DNA from: Oscillospiraceae bacterium
GTDB lineage: Bacteria; Bacillota; Clostridia; Oscillospirales; Acutalibacteraceae
Reading direction: 5' to 3'
DNA: 64,000 nucleotides
NCBI GenBank assembly: GCA_902769255.1
Contig: CACXOM010000001.1
Span: 124,001 to 188,000, forward strand
Part shown: positions 24,835-33,332 of the stretch, one piece after another
Position numbering within the stretch: position 1 is the stretch's first letter
Layout of the letters: the number at the start of each line of letters is the position of its first letter
Made by a program: the position numbers and the translations under genes
Notes under the pieces: model-generated
Database searches by the model: none
The model's input: the letters and a program-made list of their open reading frames with translations, nothing else
What the model was told of the DNA's origin: nothing

Positions 24835-26994
24835 TTATTTAGATATTTCCGCAGATTTGTAAATAAATTTAACTGAGCCCGGCATATTATCAGCAATACC
24901 GCTAAAAGATTTGTAATTCTGCGAAACTTCTACAGTTGCTTTAAATCTGTTATAAAGCTCTTTAACATCTTTATTGTAAACATCGGTAATTTTTTTAATG
25001 CCTTGATTGTTAAACTCTTTCAATCCGTTAGAAAGCTTCATTGAGCCGTCTTTTAGTTGATTAATACCGCTTTTTAGTTTCGGAGTGCTTGAATCTAATG
25101 TTGCAATTCCGTTGTAAAGTTTTACAATTCCGTTTGCAAATTGTTTGCTGCCGTTTGCTAATTGTTCAGCGCCGTCATTAAGTTCGGCAGTACCGTTTTT
25201 AAGTTTATAAGTACCGTTTTTAAGTTGTGTTGCACCACTATAAGCTTTTGAAACGCCGTTGGTATAGTCTTTTATTCCTTGATAGAATTTGTTGTAACTG
25301 TCAAGCTGGTTTTTAAGCTCTTTTAAACTTTCAACGCCTTTTTTAGCATCTTCAATCGCTTTTGAAATTTGTTGTTGCACTTCTTCGGATTTTAGCTTTT
25401 GTGAAATAGTTTCATCTATTGTTTCTTGAGTTTTTGAATTAATAGTTGCTTTTATGTCGCTGGAATTCATTTGTGCTTCAACAGCGTTGTCAATTTGTGT
25501 TTGTTGTTCTTGCGAAATAAGTCCTGCTTCAACCGCTTGTTTGTATTGCTCATAAGTCATACTCATAGTAGCGAGAACTTTTTCAAGAACAGTTTGCCTT
25601 ACAGCAACTTCAACCTGTGTTTTGATATATGCTCGTTGTTCTTCAACAGCGGCGGTAATTTTCTCTTTTGCTGTTTGAGTTGCCATTGCTCTTACATTTG
25701 ATTCACTTAAAGAATTAATTGTTTTTTCAAGAACGCTTGAATAATTGCTTATTTTAAGCTTTTCAACTGTAAGACCGTTTGCTTTTATTTGAGTGTTTGC
25801 AGCGGAAAGCAGGGTATTAAACACTTGTTTTGCGCCACTCTTTAATTCGTCGTTATTAGAAGAAAGAGTGCCAAGACCAGAATACAACTGGTAAACACCG
25901 TTATATAAATCACCAGATTTATCGTTTAATAAACCCGTTGCATCTTTTATAGTTTTGGTTCCCGAAACTATATCGTTTGATTTTTCTTTTAAAACTTTTG
26001 CTCCGCTTGTCAATTTTTTAACTCCTTTTATTAAGTCGTCAGATTTATCGAGCAAAGTTGAAATTCCTTTATAAAGACTGCTTGAGCCGTCAATAATTTT
26101 ATTCATTCCATCGGTCAATTGGTTGAGTTTATCGTCAATCTCGTTTATTTTATCATCTGTTTTGTCAAGGTCAATATCGTTAAATACTTCATTTGTTGCA
26201 ACGGTTAAGGTTGTAGAAAGTTCAAAATCGGTAACATCGGCGGTAATTTCAAAATAATTCGGCAAGTCAATATTAGTGTTTTCTAAATCGAGATTTTCAT
26301 TCATTCCCGGTAAAGAAAAGCCGATTACATAGGTTTTATCGCCGTCATTAATTATTTTACCGTTTGATACTTCAACATTTGAAAAATTGTCGTTATTGAG
26401 AATCGTTCCGGTAAGCATTATATAAGGTACATATATTTTTGTTTTTTGACCGTTAATAACTTTTTCTTCAAATTGGCGGTTTTCATAATCAAAACGAATT
26501 TTAACTTTACCACTTTTTCCTGCGAGTTCTTCTGCAGAAATTTCGTTGCCGTCAAGCGCGTAACTGATTGAAACATCAACAGGAATTTGCTTTTCGGTTT
26601 CGCCCTTATAATAAATATCTTTACCATCGGCATTCCAAACAGTTGCGTTTTCTTTGTCAATAGTGTATTTTTCATCTCCGCCGACGTTTTCAATATTTTT
26701 AAGATTGGTAAAATCTTTTATTGTTTTTTTCTTTTCGCTGTTTTTGAGCCAATTTGTAACATAAATCTTATCGATTTCACCGCTTGACTTTGTCATAACA
26801 TAAACGGTTTCTTCTTTAGAATTTTTTTCATCTGAAGATTTTTGGCTTTGTTTTTCACTTTTTTCTTCGGTTTTTACACTTTTTTCTTCAGCTTTTTTGG
26901 TTGAAGTTGTGTTATAAGCATAAACGCTTATACTTCCAAACAAAATGCTTAAAGATAAAACAGTAATAATTATTTTGTTAATTGTTTTTTTCAT
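24835..26994 (-). CDS. Secreted or membrane-anchored YhgE/Pip-like repeat protein
   Basis: 719 residues. It begins with a signal sequence or anchor (MKKTINKIIITVLSLSILFG), then a lysine/glutamate-rich stretch, a beta-rich region, and a long helical region. Two blocks carry 7-residue repeats of the form LxxG (LKNGTYKLKNGTAELNDGAEQ and similar), the signature of YhgE/Pip X-X11-type proteins. Between them lies a glutamine/glutamate-rich coiled coil. Unlike YhgE it lacks the C-terminal permease helices. It follows the MMPL gene by 4 bases (ribosome binding site AGAAGG at its end), so it is probably the extracytoplasmic partner of that exporter. Function unknown. Confidence 0.75.
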   Translation of the reverse strand: MKKTINKIIITVLSLSILFGSISVYAYNTTSTKKAEEKSVKTEEKSEKQSQKSSDEKNSKEETVYVMTKSSGEIDKIYVTNWLKNSEKKKTIKDFTNLKNIENVGGDEKYTIDKENATVWNADGKDIYYKGETEKQIPVDVSISYALDGNEISAEELAGKSGKVKIRFDYENRQFEEKVINGQKTKIYVPYIMLTGTILNNDNFSNVEVSNGKIINDGDKTYVIGFSLPGMNENLDLENTNIDLPNYFEITADVTDFELSTTLTVATNEVFNDIDLDKTDDKINEIDDKLNQLTDGMNKIIDGSSSLYKGISTLLDKSDDLIKGVKKLTSGAKVLKEKSNDIVSGTKTIKDATGLLNDKSGDLYNGVYQLYSGLGTLSSNNDELKSGAKQVFNTLLSAANTQIKANGLTVEKLKISNYSSVLEKTINSLSESNVRAMATQTAKEKITAAVEEQRAYIKTQVEVAVRQTVLEKVLATMSMTYEQYKQAVEAGLISQEQQTQIDNAVEAQMNSSDIKATINSKTQETIDETISQKLKSEEVQQQISKAIEDAKKGVESLKELKNQLDSYNKFYQGIKDYTNGVSKAYSGATQLKNGTYKLKNGTAELNDGAEQLANGSKQFANGIVKLYNGIATLDSSTPKLKSGINQLKDGSMKLSNGLKEFNNQGIKKITDVYNKDVKELYNRFKATVEVSQNYKSFSGIADNMPGSVKFIYKSAEISK

Positions 26995-26998
26995 AAAA

Positions 26999-29086
26999 TC
27001 AGCCTTCTTTCTTGTTATTCGGCAACATACCGATTGTGGTTTTACAAATAACTTTATCAAGAAGCGTAAACAATGACGGTAAAATGAATATTACGCAAAT
27101 CATACTGATTATTGCGCCCCTTGCCATTAATATGCAAATTGAACTAATTAAATCTATGTTTGAATACATTGCAACGCCGAATGTTGCGGCAAAAAATCCT
27201 AATGCACTAACTAATATAGAAGGAATAGAGGTATAAAGTGCAATTTTAATTGCCTCGTGTTTTTCCATACCGTTTTTGCGTTCTCGTTTATATCTTGTAG
27301 TCATCAAAATAGCATAATCAACCGTTGCGCCAAGCTGAATTGTGCTTATACAAATAGGCGCTATAAACGGTAAACTTGAACCTGCAAGCGATGATATTCC
27401 GAGATTCATAAATATTGCAAATTCAATTACTGCAACTAAAATAATTGGGAAACTTATTGATTGAGTTACAAAAAGAATGATAATGAATATTGCAGCTATT
27501 GAAATTGCATCAACAACTTTAAAATCTTTATCGGTGATATCAATTAAATCTTTAGTACAAGGAGCTTCGCCTATAAGCATTGCGTTTTTATCATATTTTT
27601 TGATAAGAGATGATAAAGTGTCGCATTGCTTATTTACTTCATCGGAAGCGGTTGTATATTCGGAGTTAATAAGAATTAATTTATAACGGTTGCTTTCAAA
27701 AATCTCTTTAATTTTATCAGGCAAAACTTCTTCAGGTACTAACGAACCTACAACAGATTCAAGCGTTAATGCATATTTAATACCATCAACTTTTTCAATG
27801 TCTTTAAGCATTTCTTTAGTTGTTTTTGGTGTTAAATTTGCGTCTGCCAAAACCATATGAGTTGCGCCAACGCCGAATTTTTCTTCAAGTTTGGTGTTTG
27901 CAACACTCGAATCCAACTCTTTAGGCAACGCCTGTGATAATTGATAATATGTTTCATCTTTAGTTTTTTCGGTATAAATGTAAGCGGGAACAACCGCTAT
28001 TACAAATATAATCAAAAATACAACAAATCTTTTGACTACAAAACTGGAAAACTTTTTCATATTTGGAATAAGCGGTTTGTGTTTTGTTTTTTCTATTAAT
28101 TTATCAAAAATAAGTATAAAAGCCGGCAAAGTTGTTACACAACCTATAATTCCAAATACAACGCCTTTTGCCATTACAATACCAAGGTCAAGTCCTAATG
28201 TGTAAGTCATAAAGCAAAGTGCTAAAAAGCCTGCTATTGTTGTAACCGAACTACCTACAACCGAAGATATTGTCGCTTTAATTGCGTGTGCCATAGCGCT
28301 TTTTTTATCATCTCCGAATTTCTGTTTTTGTTCGGAATAACTGTGCCACAAAAATATCGAGTAATCCATTGTAACCGCTAACTGCAATACCGCCGCCAGC
28401 GCTTTTGTAATAAACGAAACTTCGCCGAAAAAGTAGTTTGTTCCAAGATTTAATAAAACCGACATTCCTATTGAAGTTAAAAATAAGAAAGGAATAATAA
28501 AAGAATCAAGGAACAGCATCATAACAATTGTCGATAAAACAACTGCAATTGCTACATAAATCGGTTCTTCGTTTTCGCAAATATCTTTTAAATCGGTAAC
28601 TAATGCCGACATACCCGAAACAAAACATTGATTTTTAGCAATCGTTTTAATTTTTGCTATTGCATTCATTGTTTCGTCTTCTGATGTTCCTGTGTCAAAG
28701 AAAATCGCCACTATAGTCGCATCGTCAGCGTTAAAAGCATCATAAACTTTGTCAGGCAACATTTCTTTGGGTACGTTTAAACTCAAAACATCGTCATACC
28801 AAAGAGCTGTTTCAACATGGTCTATTTTTGCTATTTTATCTTTTGCTTTCGCAACGTCTTTATCGCTCATTCCCTCGAAAATCAAAAAAGAAAATGCGCC
28901 TTTTCCGAAATCTTCTTTTAATATTTTTTGCCCCTTCATTGTTTCAATCGAATCGGGCAAATAGTCGAGCATATCATAATTTGTTCTTGTAAATACCATT
29001 CCTAAAACCGATGGTATTAACAACAGAACAGCAATAATTATTATAGGAATTCTTAACTTTACAATAAGTTTTGAGAACTTTAACAT
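26999..29086 (-). CDS. MMPL family RND-type exporter
   Basis: 695-residue integral membrane transporter with two equivalent halves. Each has one N-terminal helix, an extracytoplasmic domain of about 130-180 residues and five further helices. The first helix is LRIPIIIIAVLLLIPSVLGMV; the conserved blocks are DYSIFLWHSY in the first half and GATVDYAILMTTRYKRE in the second. Family members move lipids, peptides or drugs by proton coupling. The gene precedes the LxxG-repeat protein and follows a small unknown gene. The facing TetR gene and shared palindromes suggest substrate-induced expression. Confidence 0.9.
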   Translation of the reverse strand: MLKFSKLIVKLRIPIIIIAVLLLIPSVLGMVFTRTNYDMLDYLPDSIETMKGQKILKEDFGKGAFSFLIFEGMSDKDVAKAKDKIAKIDHVETALWYDDVLSLNVPKEMLPDKVYDAFNADDATIVAIFFDTGTSEDETMNAIAKIKTIAKNQCFVSGMSALVTDLKDICENEEPIYVAIAVVLSTIVMMLFLDSFIIPFLFLTSIGMSVLLNLGTNYFFGEVSFITKALAAVLQLAVTMDYSIFLWHSYSEQKQKFGDDKKSAMAHAIKATISSVVGSSVTTIAGFLALCFMTYTLGLDLGIVMAKGVVFGIIGCVTTLPAFILIFDKLIEKTKHKPLIPNMKKFSSFVVKRFVVFLIIFVIAVVPAYIYTEKTKDETYYQLSQALPKELDSSVANTKLEEKFGVGATHMVLADANLTPKTTKEMLKDIEKVDGIKYALTLESVVGSLVPEEVLPDKIKEIFESNRYKLILINSEYTTASDEVNKQCDTLSSLIKKYDKNAMLIGEAPCTKDLIDITDKDFKVVDAISIAAIFIIILFVTQSISFPIILVAVIEFAIFMNLGISSLAGSSLPFIAPICISTIQLGATVDYAILMTTRYKRERKNGMEKHEAIKIALYTSIPSILVSALGFFAATFGVAMYSNIDLISSICILMARGAIISMICVIFILPSLFTLLDKVICKTTIGMLPNNKKEG

Positions 29087-29100
29087 ATTCTATATCTCCT

Positions 29101-29391
29101 TTACACTGTACCTGTTAAGTGAAATTTATATCTTTTGCCGATTAAGTCTAATTCAATTCGTTTATCATCAGCATAGCCAGTCGCTTCATAAGGAATTGTT
29201 TGGACAAGTGTTACAAAATTGCCAGAAAATTTACAGACCCCACTTTTATCAAGCGTTCCCTTAAATGCATTGTGTTTGCCGAGAATATTTAAAAATCCCG
29301 TAATAACACCGTCTCTGTTAAAAAGTTCTATTGTGCCGTGTTTTACTCCTAACAAAGTTTTCATAGAAATATTGTAAATGCAGTTTGTCAT
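29101..29391 (-). CDS. Small protein of unknown function in the MMPL operon
   Basis: 96 residues, no signal peptide or membrane segment. I do not recognise it. The sequence alternates short hydrophobic strands with glycines (for example GTIELFNRDGVITGFLNILG and KFSGNFVTL), which suggests an all-beta fold, and ends with IELDLIGKRYKFHLTGTV. A ribosome binding site GGTGAAA precedes the ATG. It is the first gene after the TetR-controlled intergenic region and 14 bases before the exporter, so it may belong to the export system. Confidence 0.7.
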   Translation of the reverse strand: MTNCIYNISMKTLLGVKHGTIELFNRDGVITGFLNILGKHNAFKGTLDKSGVCKFSGNFVTLVQTIPYEATGYADDKRIELDLIGKRYKFHLTGTV

Positions 29392-29429
29392 AATTTCACC
29401 GCCTTTTTAGTGGTTATATTTTTATTGTA

Positions 29430-29458
29430 ATTGAACTTTATGTTTTTAAAACGGTCAA
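29430..29458 (-). promoter_or_regulatory. Tentative promoter of the MMPL operon
   Basis: Minus strand TTGACC (29458-29453) and TTCAAT (29435-29430), spaced 17. The -10 is poor. The -35 abuts a palindrome at 29460-29479. Confidence 0.45.
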
Positions 29459-29459
29459 T

Positions 29460-29479
29460 TTTTACACATTTGTGTAAAA
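29460..29479. promoter_or_regulatory. Probable TetR operator 1
   Basis: Inverted repeat TTTTACACA-TT-TGTGTAAAA with perfect 9-base arms, next to the -35 of the minus-strand operon. Its position between the divergent genes suggests it binds the TetR-family protein encoded at 29577. Confidence 0.62.
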
Positions 29480-29484
29480 TTCGG

Positions 29485-29503
29485 ACATTTAATGGTCAAA
29501 TGT
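29485..29503. promoter_or_regulatory. Possible TetR operator 2
   Basis: ACATTT-AATGGTC-AAATGT, 6-base arms sharing the ACATTT/AAATGT core with the palindrome at 29460-29479. Confidence 0.4.
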
Positions 29504-29526
29504 GTAATAAATTTTGGCAAACAGTA

Positions 29527-29555
29527 TTGAAATATTTATCGGACAAGTGTATAAT
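29527..29555 (+). promoter_or_regulatory. Promoter of the TetR-family gene
   Basis: TTGAAA (29527-29532), 17 bases, TATAAT (29550-29555), just ahead of AAAGGAG and the start codon. Confidence 0.8.
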
Positions 29556-29576
29556 AAATAAAAAGGAGTGAAAATA

Positions 29577-30158
29577 ATGAAACACGAGGTTACATCTTTA
29601 AACACAAAAAAAACATTGGCTTCTTCTTTAAAAAAGTTTATGATGAAAAAGCCTTTTTCAAAAATAACAGTCAGCGAAATTGTCGCAGATTGCAAGGTAA
29701 ACAGAAAAACATTTTATTATCATTTTCAAGATATTTATGCGTTGCTGAAATGGATGCTTGAAGATGAGGCTATTGAGGTTGTGAAAAACTTTGATTTAAT
29801 TGTAGACTATGAAGAAGCAATGATGTTTATTATAGATTATGTTAATGAAAACCAGCATATTTTAAGCTGTGCTTATGATTCAATGGGCAGGGAAGAGATG
29901 AAACGCTTTTTTGATGCTGATTTAAAAGATGTTATTAAACTTGTTATTGACGCGGTAGAAAAAGAGCAAAACAAAAAAATTGTTGAAGATTATAAAACAT
30001 TTATTTGCGAGTTTTTCAATGAGGCAATTTCAGGAATGTTAATTGATTGGTTTAAAGATAAAACAATAAGAGATAAAGAAAAAACATTAAGTTATTTATC
30101 AAATATTTTTCGTTCTTCTATCAGCGAGGTTATTAAAAATGCGCCGCAAGCGAAATAA
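29577..30158 (+). CDS. TetR/AcrR family transcriptional regulator
   Basis: 193 residues. The N-terminal helix-turn-helix is KPFSKITVSEIVADCKVNRKTFYYHF (residues about 24-50), followed by a helical ligand domain that resembles the DhaS-like C-terminal type, with YALLKWMLEDEAIE at the junction. I start at the ATG 29577, 8 bases after AAGGAG; a GTG three codons upstream lies inside that site. It is divergent from the MMPL exporter operon and likely represses it and itself through the palindromes between them. Confidence 0.9.
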   Translation: MKHEVTSLNTKKTLASSLKKFMMKKPFSKITVSEIVADCKVNRKTFYYHFQDIYALLKWMLEDEAIEVVKNFDLIVDYEEAMMFIIDYVNENQHILSCAYDSMGREEMKRFFDADLKDVIKLVIDAVEKEQNKKIVEDYKTFICEFFNEAISGMLIDWFKDKTIRDKEKTLSYLSNIFRSSISEVIKNAPQAK

Positions 30159-30171
30159 TTTAAAAAAACAC

Positions 30172-30200
30172 TTGACATAACATTGTCTTAGTGTTATAAT
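30172..30200 (+). promoter_or_regulatory. Promoter of rplS
   Basis: TTGACA (30172-30177), 17 bases, TATAAT (30195-30200): full consensus, as expected for a ribosomal protein gene. Confidence 0.9.
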
Positions 30201-30206
30201 ATTTAG

Positions 30207-30331
30207 GCTTTTGATTTCACCGAACTTCTATTCGGGGTGGAGTCAATGCAAGGTTTTATACCGAAACATTGAAGCGGGCAGTCCTCTGTACGAATTTTCG
30301 TAGTATGAATGTCTGAAAATTTTATAGGAGG
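30207..30331 (+). ncRNA. Structured leader of rplS (probable L19 leader)
   Basis: About 130 bases between the promoter and the L19 gene hold hairpins, including CACCGAA/TTCGG(G)GTG around 30219-30240 and a TACGAATTTTCGTA-type hairpin near 30290-30304, with GC-rich conserved-looking AGCGGGCAGTCCTCTG between. L19 autoregulatory leaders are known upstream of rplS in Firmicutes. I cannot verify the Rfam match from memory of its consensus. Confidence 0.5.
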
Positions 30332-30340
30332 AAAGTCAAA

Positions 30341-30685
30341 ATGGACGCACTTAAAAATTTAGTTGAAAGCCAAATCAAAACCGATATGCCTGAAGTACCT
30401 ATCGGTGCAACCGTTAAGGTTCATGTAAAAATCCGTGAGGGTGAAAAAGAGAGAATTCAGGTTTACGAAGGTATTGTAGTTGCTAAAAACAACAGCGGTA
30501 TCGCAGAAACTATTACAGTTCGTAGAGTTGCATATGGTTGCGGAATTGAAAGAGTATTTCCTATTCACTCACCAAATGTTGCTAAAATCGATGTTGTTAT
30601 GGAAGGTGTTGCAAGAAGAAGTAAACTTTACTATCTTCGTGACAGAGTCGGCAAAGCGGCTAAACTTAAACAAAAACTTAAATAA
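30341..30685 (+). CDS. rplS: 50S ribosomal protein L19
   Basis: 114 residues, normal length. Located at the 30S-50S interface. Seen: [29 protein letters not shown] split over the N-terminal half, [22 protein letters not shown], and the basic C-terminus [17 protein letters not shown], all diagnostic of L19. Ribosome binding site AGGAGG. Single-gene unit with strong promoter, leader and terminator. Confidence 0.98.
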   Translation: MDALKNLVESQIKTDMPEVPIGATVKVHVKIREGEKERIQVYEGIVVAKNNSGIAETITVRRVAYGCGIERVFPIHSPNVAKIDVVMEGVARRSKLYYLRDRVGKAAKLKQKLK

Positions 30686-30696
30686 GTTAAACATTG

Positions 30697-30728
30697 AAAG
30701 ACGAATTTTAAAAAAATTCGTCTTTTTG
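30697..30728 (+). terminator. Terminator of rplS
   Basis: AAAGACGAATTT/AAATTCGTCTTT stem, A-rich loop, T-run. Strong intrinsic terminator. Confidence 0.92.
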
Positions 30729-30773
30729 TTTACAAAAAATTTAAAATTCCCCCTTTTATTTTTTGGCTAAATG

Positions 30774-30782
30774 TGTTATACT
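30774..30782 (+). promoter_or_regulatory. Extended -10 promoter of the lepB operon
   Basis: TGT followed by TATACT (30777-30782). No clear -35. It is 37 bases before the TTG start. Confidence 0.55.
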
Positions 30783-30818
30783 GTTCAAGAATTAATTTTA
30801 ATTGATTGGTGATGGAAA

Positions 30819-31439
30819 TTGGAAAAGGAATTTGATAATATCGAGTTAAATGAAGAGGAATCATCTGTTTCAAGCACCTTGTTAGAGTGGCTTGATTCTT
30901 TGGTTATTTCGTTTGTTGTAGTGGTTTTGCTTTTTACTTTCTTTTTGGGAAAGGTTAAGGTTGACGGTGAATCAATGAACAACACGTTGCAAGATTCTGA
31001 CCAGCTTATTATTTCTGATTTTATGTATAAACCTCAAAGAAAAGATATTGTTATTATTTCGAGAAATCCTAATAATATAGACGGTGCCAAAAATGCTAAC
31101 GAGCCTATTGTAAAAAGGGTTATAGCGGTTGAGGGCGATACTATTGAAATTACCGATGATAACAAAGTTTTGCTTAACGATGAGGAAATTGACGAGCCTT
31201 ATATTAAAGATTATGCATTAGGAACAGGCACACCAAACGATGAGTTTAAAAGAGAGATGAAACGCCAAAATCTTGGTGATAAATTGGTAATTCCAAAGGG
31301 CAGAGTCTTTGTAATGGGTGATAATCGCTACAATTCTCACGACAGTAGAAAAGGCGATATTTGGTTAGTTGACGAACGATATATTATGGGAAAAGTTTTA
31401 TTTAGAGTTTTTCCGTTTGATAAAATGAGTACATTTTAA
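30819..31439 (+). CDS. lepB: Signal peptidase I
   Basis: Removes signal peptides from exported proteins at the outer face of the membrane. 206 residues: acidic cytoplasmic N-terminus, one transmembrane helix (about residues 27-45), then the catalytic serine Ser52 in GESMNNTL and the general-base Lys99 in PIVKRVIAVEGD. GDNRYNSHDSR is the conserved box E. The start is TTG at 30819, spaced 5 bases from GGTGAT; an overlapping ATG gives only a 7-codon frame. It heads a run lepB-rbgA-rnhB-yraN. Confidence 0.95.
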   Translation: MEKEFDNIELNEEESSVSSTLLEWLDSLVISFVVVVLLFTFFLGKVKVDGESMNNTLQDSDQLIISDFMYKPQRKDIVIISRNPNNIDGAKNANEPIVKRVIAVEGDTIEITDDNKVLLNDEEIDEPYIKDYALGTGTPNDEFKREMKRQNLGDKLVIPKGRVFVMGDNRYNSHDSRKGDIWLVDERYIMGKVLFRVFPFDKMSTF

Positions 31440-31451
31440 ATTGAGGTAATT

Positions 31452-32318
31452 ATGCAAAGGCAGAATATACAATGGTTTCCCGGTCATATGGCGAAAACCC
31501 GTCGCCTAATCGGTGAAAAACTACCCCTAATTGATTTAGTTGCGGAGATAATTGACGCAAGAATACCTTATTCTTCACGCAACCCCGAATTAAACGAGTG
31601 GGTAAAATCAAAACCGAGAATAATATTGCTTAATAAATGCGATATGGCTGACGAAAGCGTTACAAACGAATGGGTTGAAAAGTTAAACGATGAAAACACC
31701 GTTGCAATTCCGATTGACTGCAAAACAGGTAAAGGGTTTAATAAATTTATCCCTTGCGTTAAAAATATTTTGCAAGAGCGCATTAAAAAATTAGAAGAAA
31801 AGGGAATGTCGGGCAAAACATTAAAGGTTATGATTGTTGGTATTCCGAATGTCGGCAAATCATCGTTTATTAATCGAATTGCCGGAACAAACCGCGCAAA
31901 AGTTGAAAATCGCCCCGGTGTTACAAGGGGTAATCAATGGTTTTTAATCGGCAAAGGCGTTGAAATGATGGATACACCAGGCGTTCTTTGGCCGAAATTT
32001 GAAGATAATTTGGTAGGCGAGCATTTAGCTTTTTGTGGTTCTGTTAAAGATACTGTTTTAGATGTTGAACTGCTTGCTATGGATTTAATTAAAGAATTAA
32101 AAGCGTTGTATCCGCAAATGCTTATTGACAGATATAAATTAAAATGCGACCTTGAAAATACCGATGATTATGATATTCTTACCGAAATGGGTAAAAATCG
32201 CGGTATGAAAATTTCGGGCGGTGATGTTGATACCGAACGAATGGCGAATACATTTTTAGAAGAATTCAGAAATACTAAAATAGGAAGAATAACTTTGGAA
32301 AAACCGCTTAATTATTAA
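31452..32318 (+). CDS. rbgA: Ribosome biogenesis GTPase RbgA (YlqF)
   Basis: 288-residue circularly permuted GTPase for late 50S subunit assembly. The G motifs appear in the permuted order: G4 LNKCDMAD at about residue 58, then G1 GIPNVGKSSFINR near 128, then G2 and G3 (GVTRG, DTPGVLWPK). N-terminal WFPGHMAKT is the RbgA signature. Its neighbours rplS and rnhB are the conserved context of ylqF in Firmicutes. Confidence 0.96.
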   Translation: MQRQNIQWFPGHMAKTRRLIGEKLPLIDLVAEIIDARIPYSSRNPELNEWVKSKPRIILLNKCDMADESVTNEWVEKLNDENTVAIPIDCKTGKGFNKFIPCVKNILQERIKKLEEKGMSGKTLKVMIVGIPNVGKSSFINRIAGTNRAKVENRPGVTRGNQWFLIGKGVEMMDTPGVLWPKFEDNLVGEHLAFCGSVKDTVLDVELLAMDLIKELKALYPQMLIDRYKLKCDLENTDDYDILTEMGKNRGMKISGGDVDTERMANTFLEEFRNTKIGRITLEKPLNY

Positions 32319-32348
32319 GCGGTTTTTGAAAAATAGAGGAGAAATATA

Positions 32349-32954
32349 ATGCCCGATTACAGTTTTGAAAAAGAAAAAATAAATTTAGGTTTTAAAACAG
32401 TTGCAGGGGTTGATGAAGCAGGCAGAGGACCGCTTGCCGGACCTGTTTGTGCCGCTGCGGTAATTTTACCTGTTGATTGTGTTATTGAAGGGCTTGATGA
32501 TTCTAAAAAGTTAAGCGAGAAAAAGCGAGAGAAACTTTACGATATTATTATTGAAAAAGCAATATCTTATAATATTCAGTTGGTTGACAATGAAGTTATT
32601 GACGATATTAATATTTTAAACGCTACATATCTTGCTATGACTAATGCGGTGAATAATCTTGATGTTAAACCTGATTTTGTTTTGATTGACGGCAACCGCT
32701 TGCCACCTGAACTCAAAACACCGAGCGAGGCTATTGTAAAAGGTGATTCAAAATCAATGTCAATTGCAGCCGCATCAATTTTGGCAAAGGTTACAAGGGA
32801 TAGACTTATGTTAGAACTTGCAAGCGAATACCCCGAATATGAATTTGAACGCCATAAAGGCTACGGAACAAAGCTTCATTGTGAAAAATTACGAGAGTTC
32901 GGACCTTGTAAAATTCACCGAAAAACTTTTATAGGAAAAATTTTAAATAAATGA
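32349..32954 (+). CDS. rnhB: Ribonuclease HII
   Basis: Cleaves RNA in RNA-DNA hybrids and at misincorporated ribonucleotides. 201 residues. Active-site acids lie in GVDEAGRGPLAGPVCAAAV (Asp and Glu), LIDGN and SIAAASILAKVTRD; the GRG block contacts the RNA-DNA junction. C-terminal HKGYGTKLH is also conserved. A ribosome binding site AGAGGAG precedes the ATG, and the stop overlaps yraN by four bases. Confidence 0.97.
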   Translation: MPDYSFEKEKINLGFKTVAGVDEAGRGPLAGPVCAAAVILPVDCVIEGLDDSKKLSEKKREKLYDIIIEKAISYNIQLVDNEVIDDINILNATYLAMTNAVNNLDVKPDFVLIDGNRLPPELKTPSEAIVKGDSKSMSIAAASILAKVTRDRLMLELASEYPEYEFERHKGYGTKLHCEKLREFGPCKIHRKTFIGKILNK

Positions 32955-33331
32955 GAAAATCAAACGAAAACGGTAAAAAAGGCGAATTAATCGCCGCAAA
33001 ATTCCTAATTCAAAAAGGTTATAATATCGAGGCGCTTAATTATCGTTCAAGAAACGGCGAAATTGATATAATTGCGAGCAAAGACGAATATATTGTATTT
33101 GTAGAAGTCAAAACCCGTTCCGAAAATATGTTTGCGTTGCCATATGAGGCGGTAACAAAGCAAAAGCAACAAAAAATACTTATGACCGCAAACCGCTATT
33201 TATCGGCTACAGAGTGCGAAAAACAACCAAGATACGATATTGTAGAAGTTTATTTGTCAAGTGATATCAGCGTTAAAAAACACCAAGTTCGTCATATTGA
33301 GTCTGCTTTTGAGTTAGAGGGTTATATGTAA
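32951..33331 (+). CDS. UPF0102 family endonuclease-like protein YraN
   Basis: 126 residues with a restriction endonuclease-like core: GKKGELIAAKFLIQKGY, then NYRSRNGEIDIIA and the acidic/lysine pair VFVEVKTRS. The D-ExK arrangement suggests nuclease activity, but the biological function of the family is not established. Start overlaps the rnhB stop (ATGA), the usual clostridial arrangement. Confidence 0.93.
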   Translation: MRKSNENGKKGELIAAKFLIQKGYNIEALNYRSRNGEIDIIASKDEYIVFVEVKTRSENMFALPYEAVTKQKQQKILMTANRYLSATECEKQPRYDIVEVYLSSDISVKKHQVRHIESAFELEGYM

Positions 33332-33332
33332 A

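Noticed and set aside
25060..25260. Short tandem repeats in the DNA, considered as a possible CRISPR or satellite
   Set aside because: The 21-base periodicity is in frame and encodes the 7-residue LxxG repeats of the exporter partner; there are no spacers.
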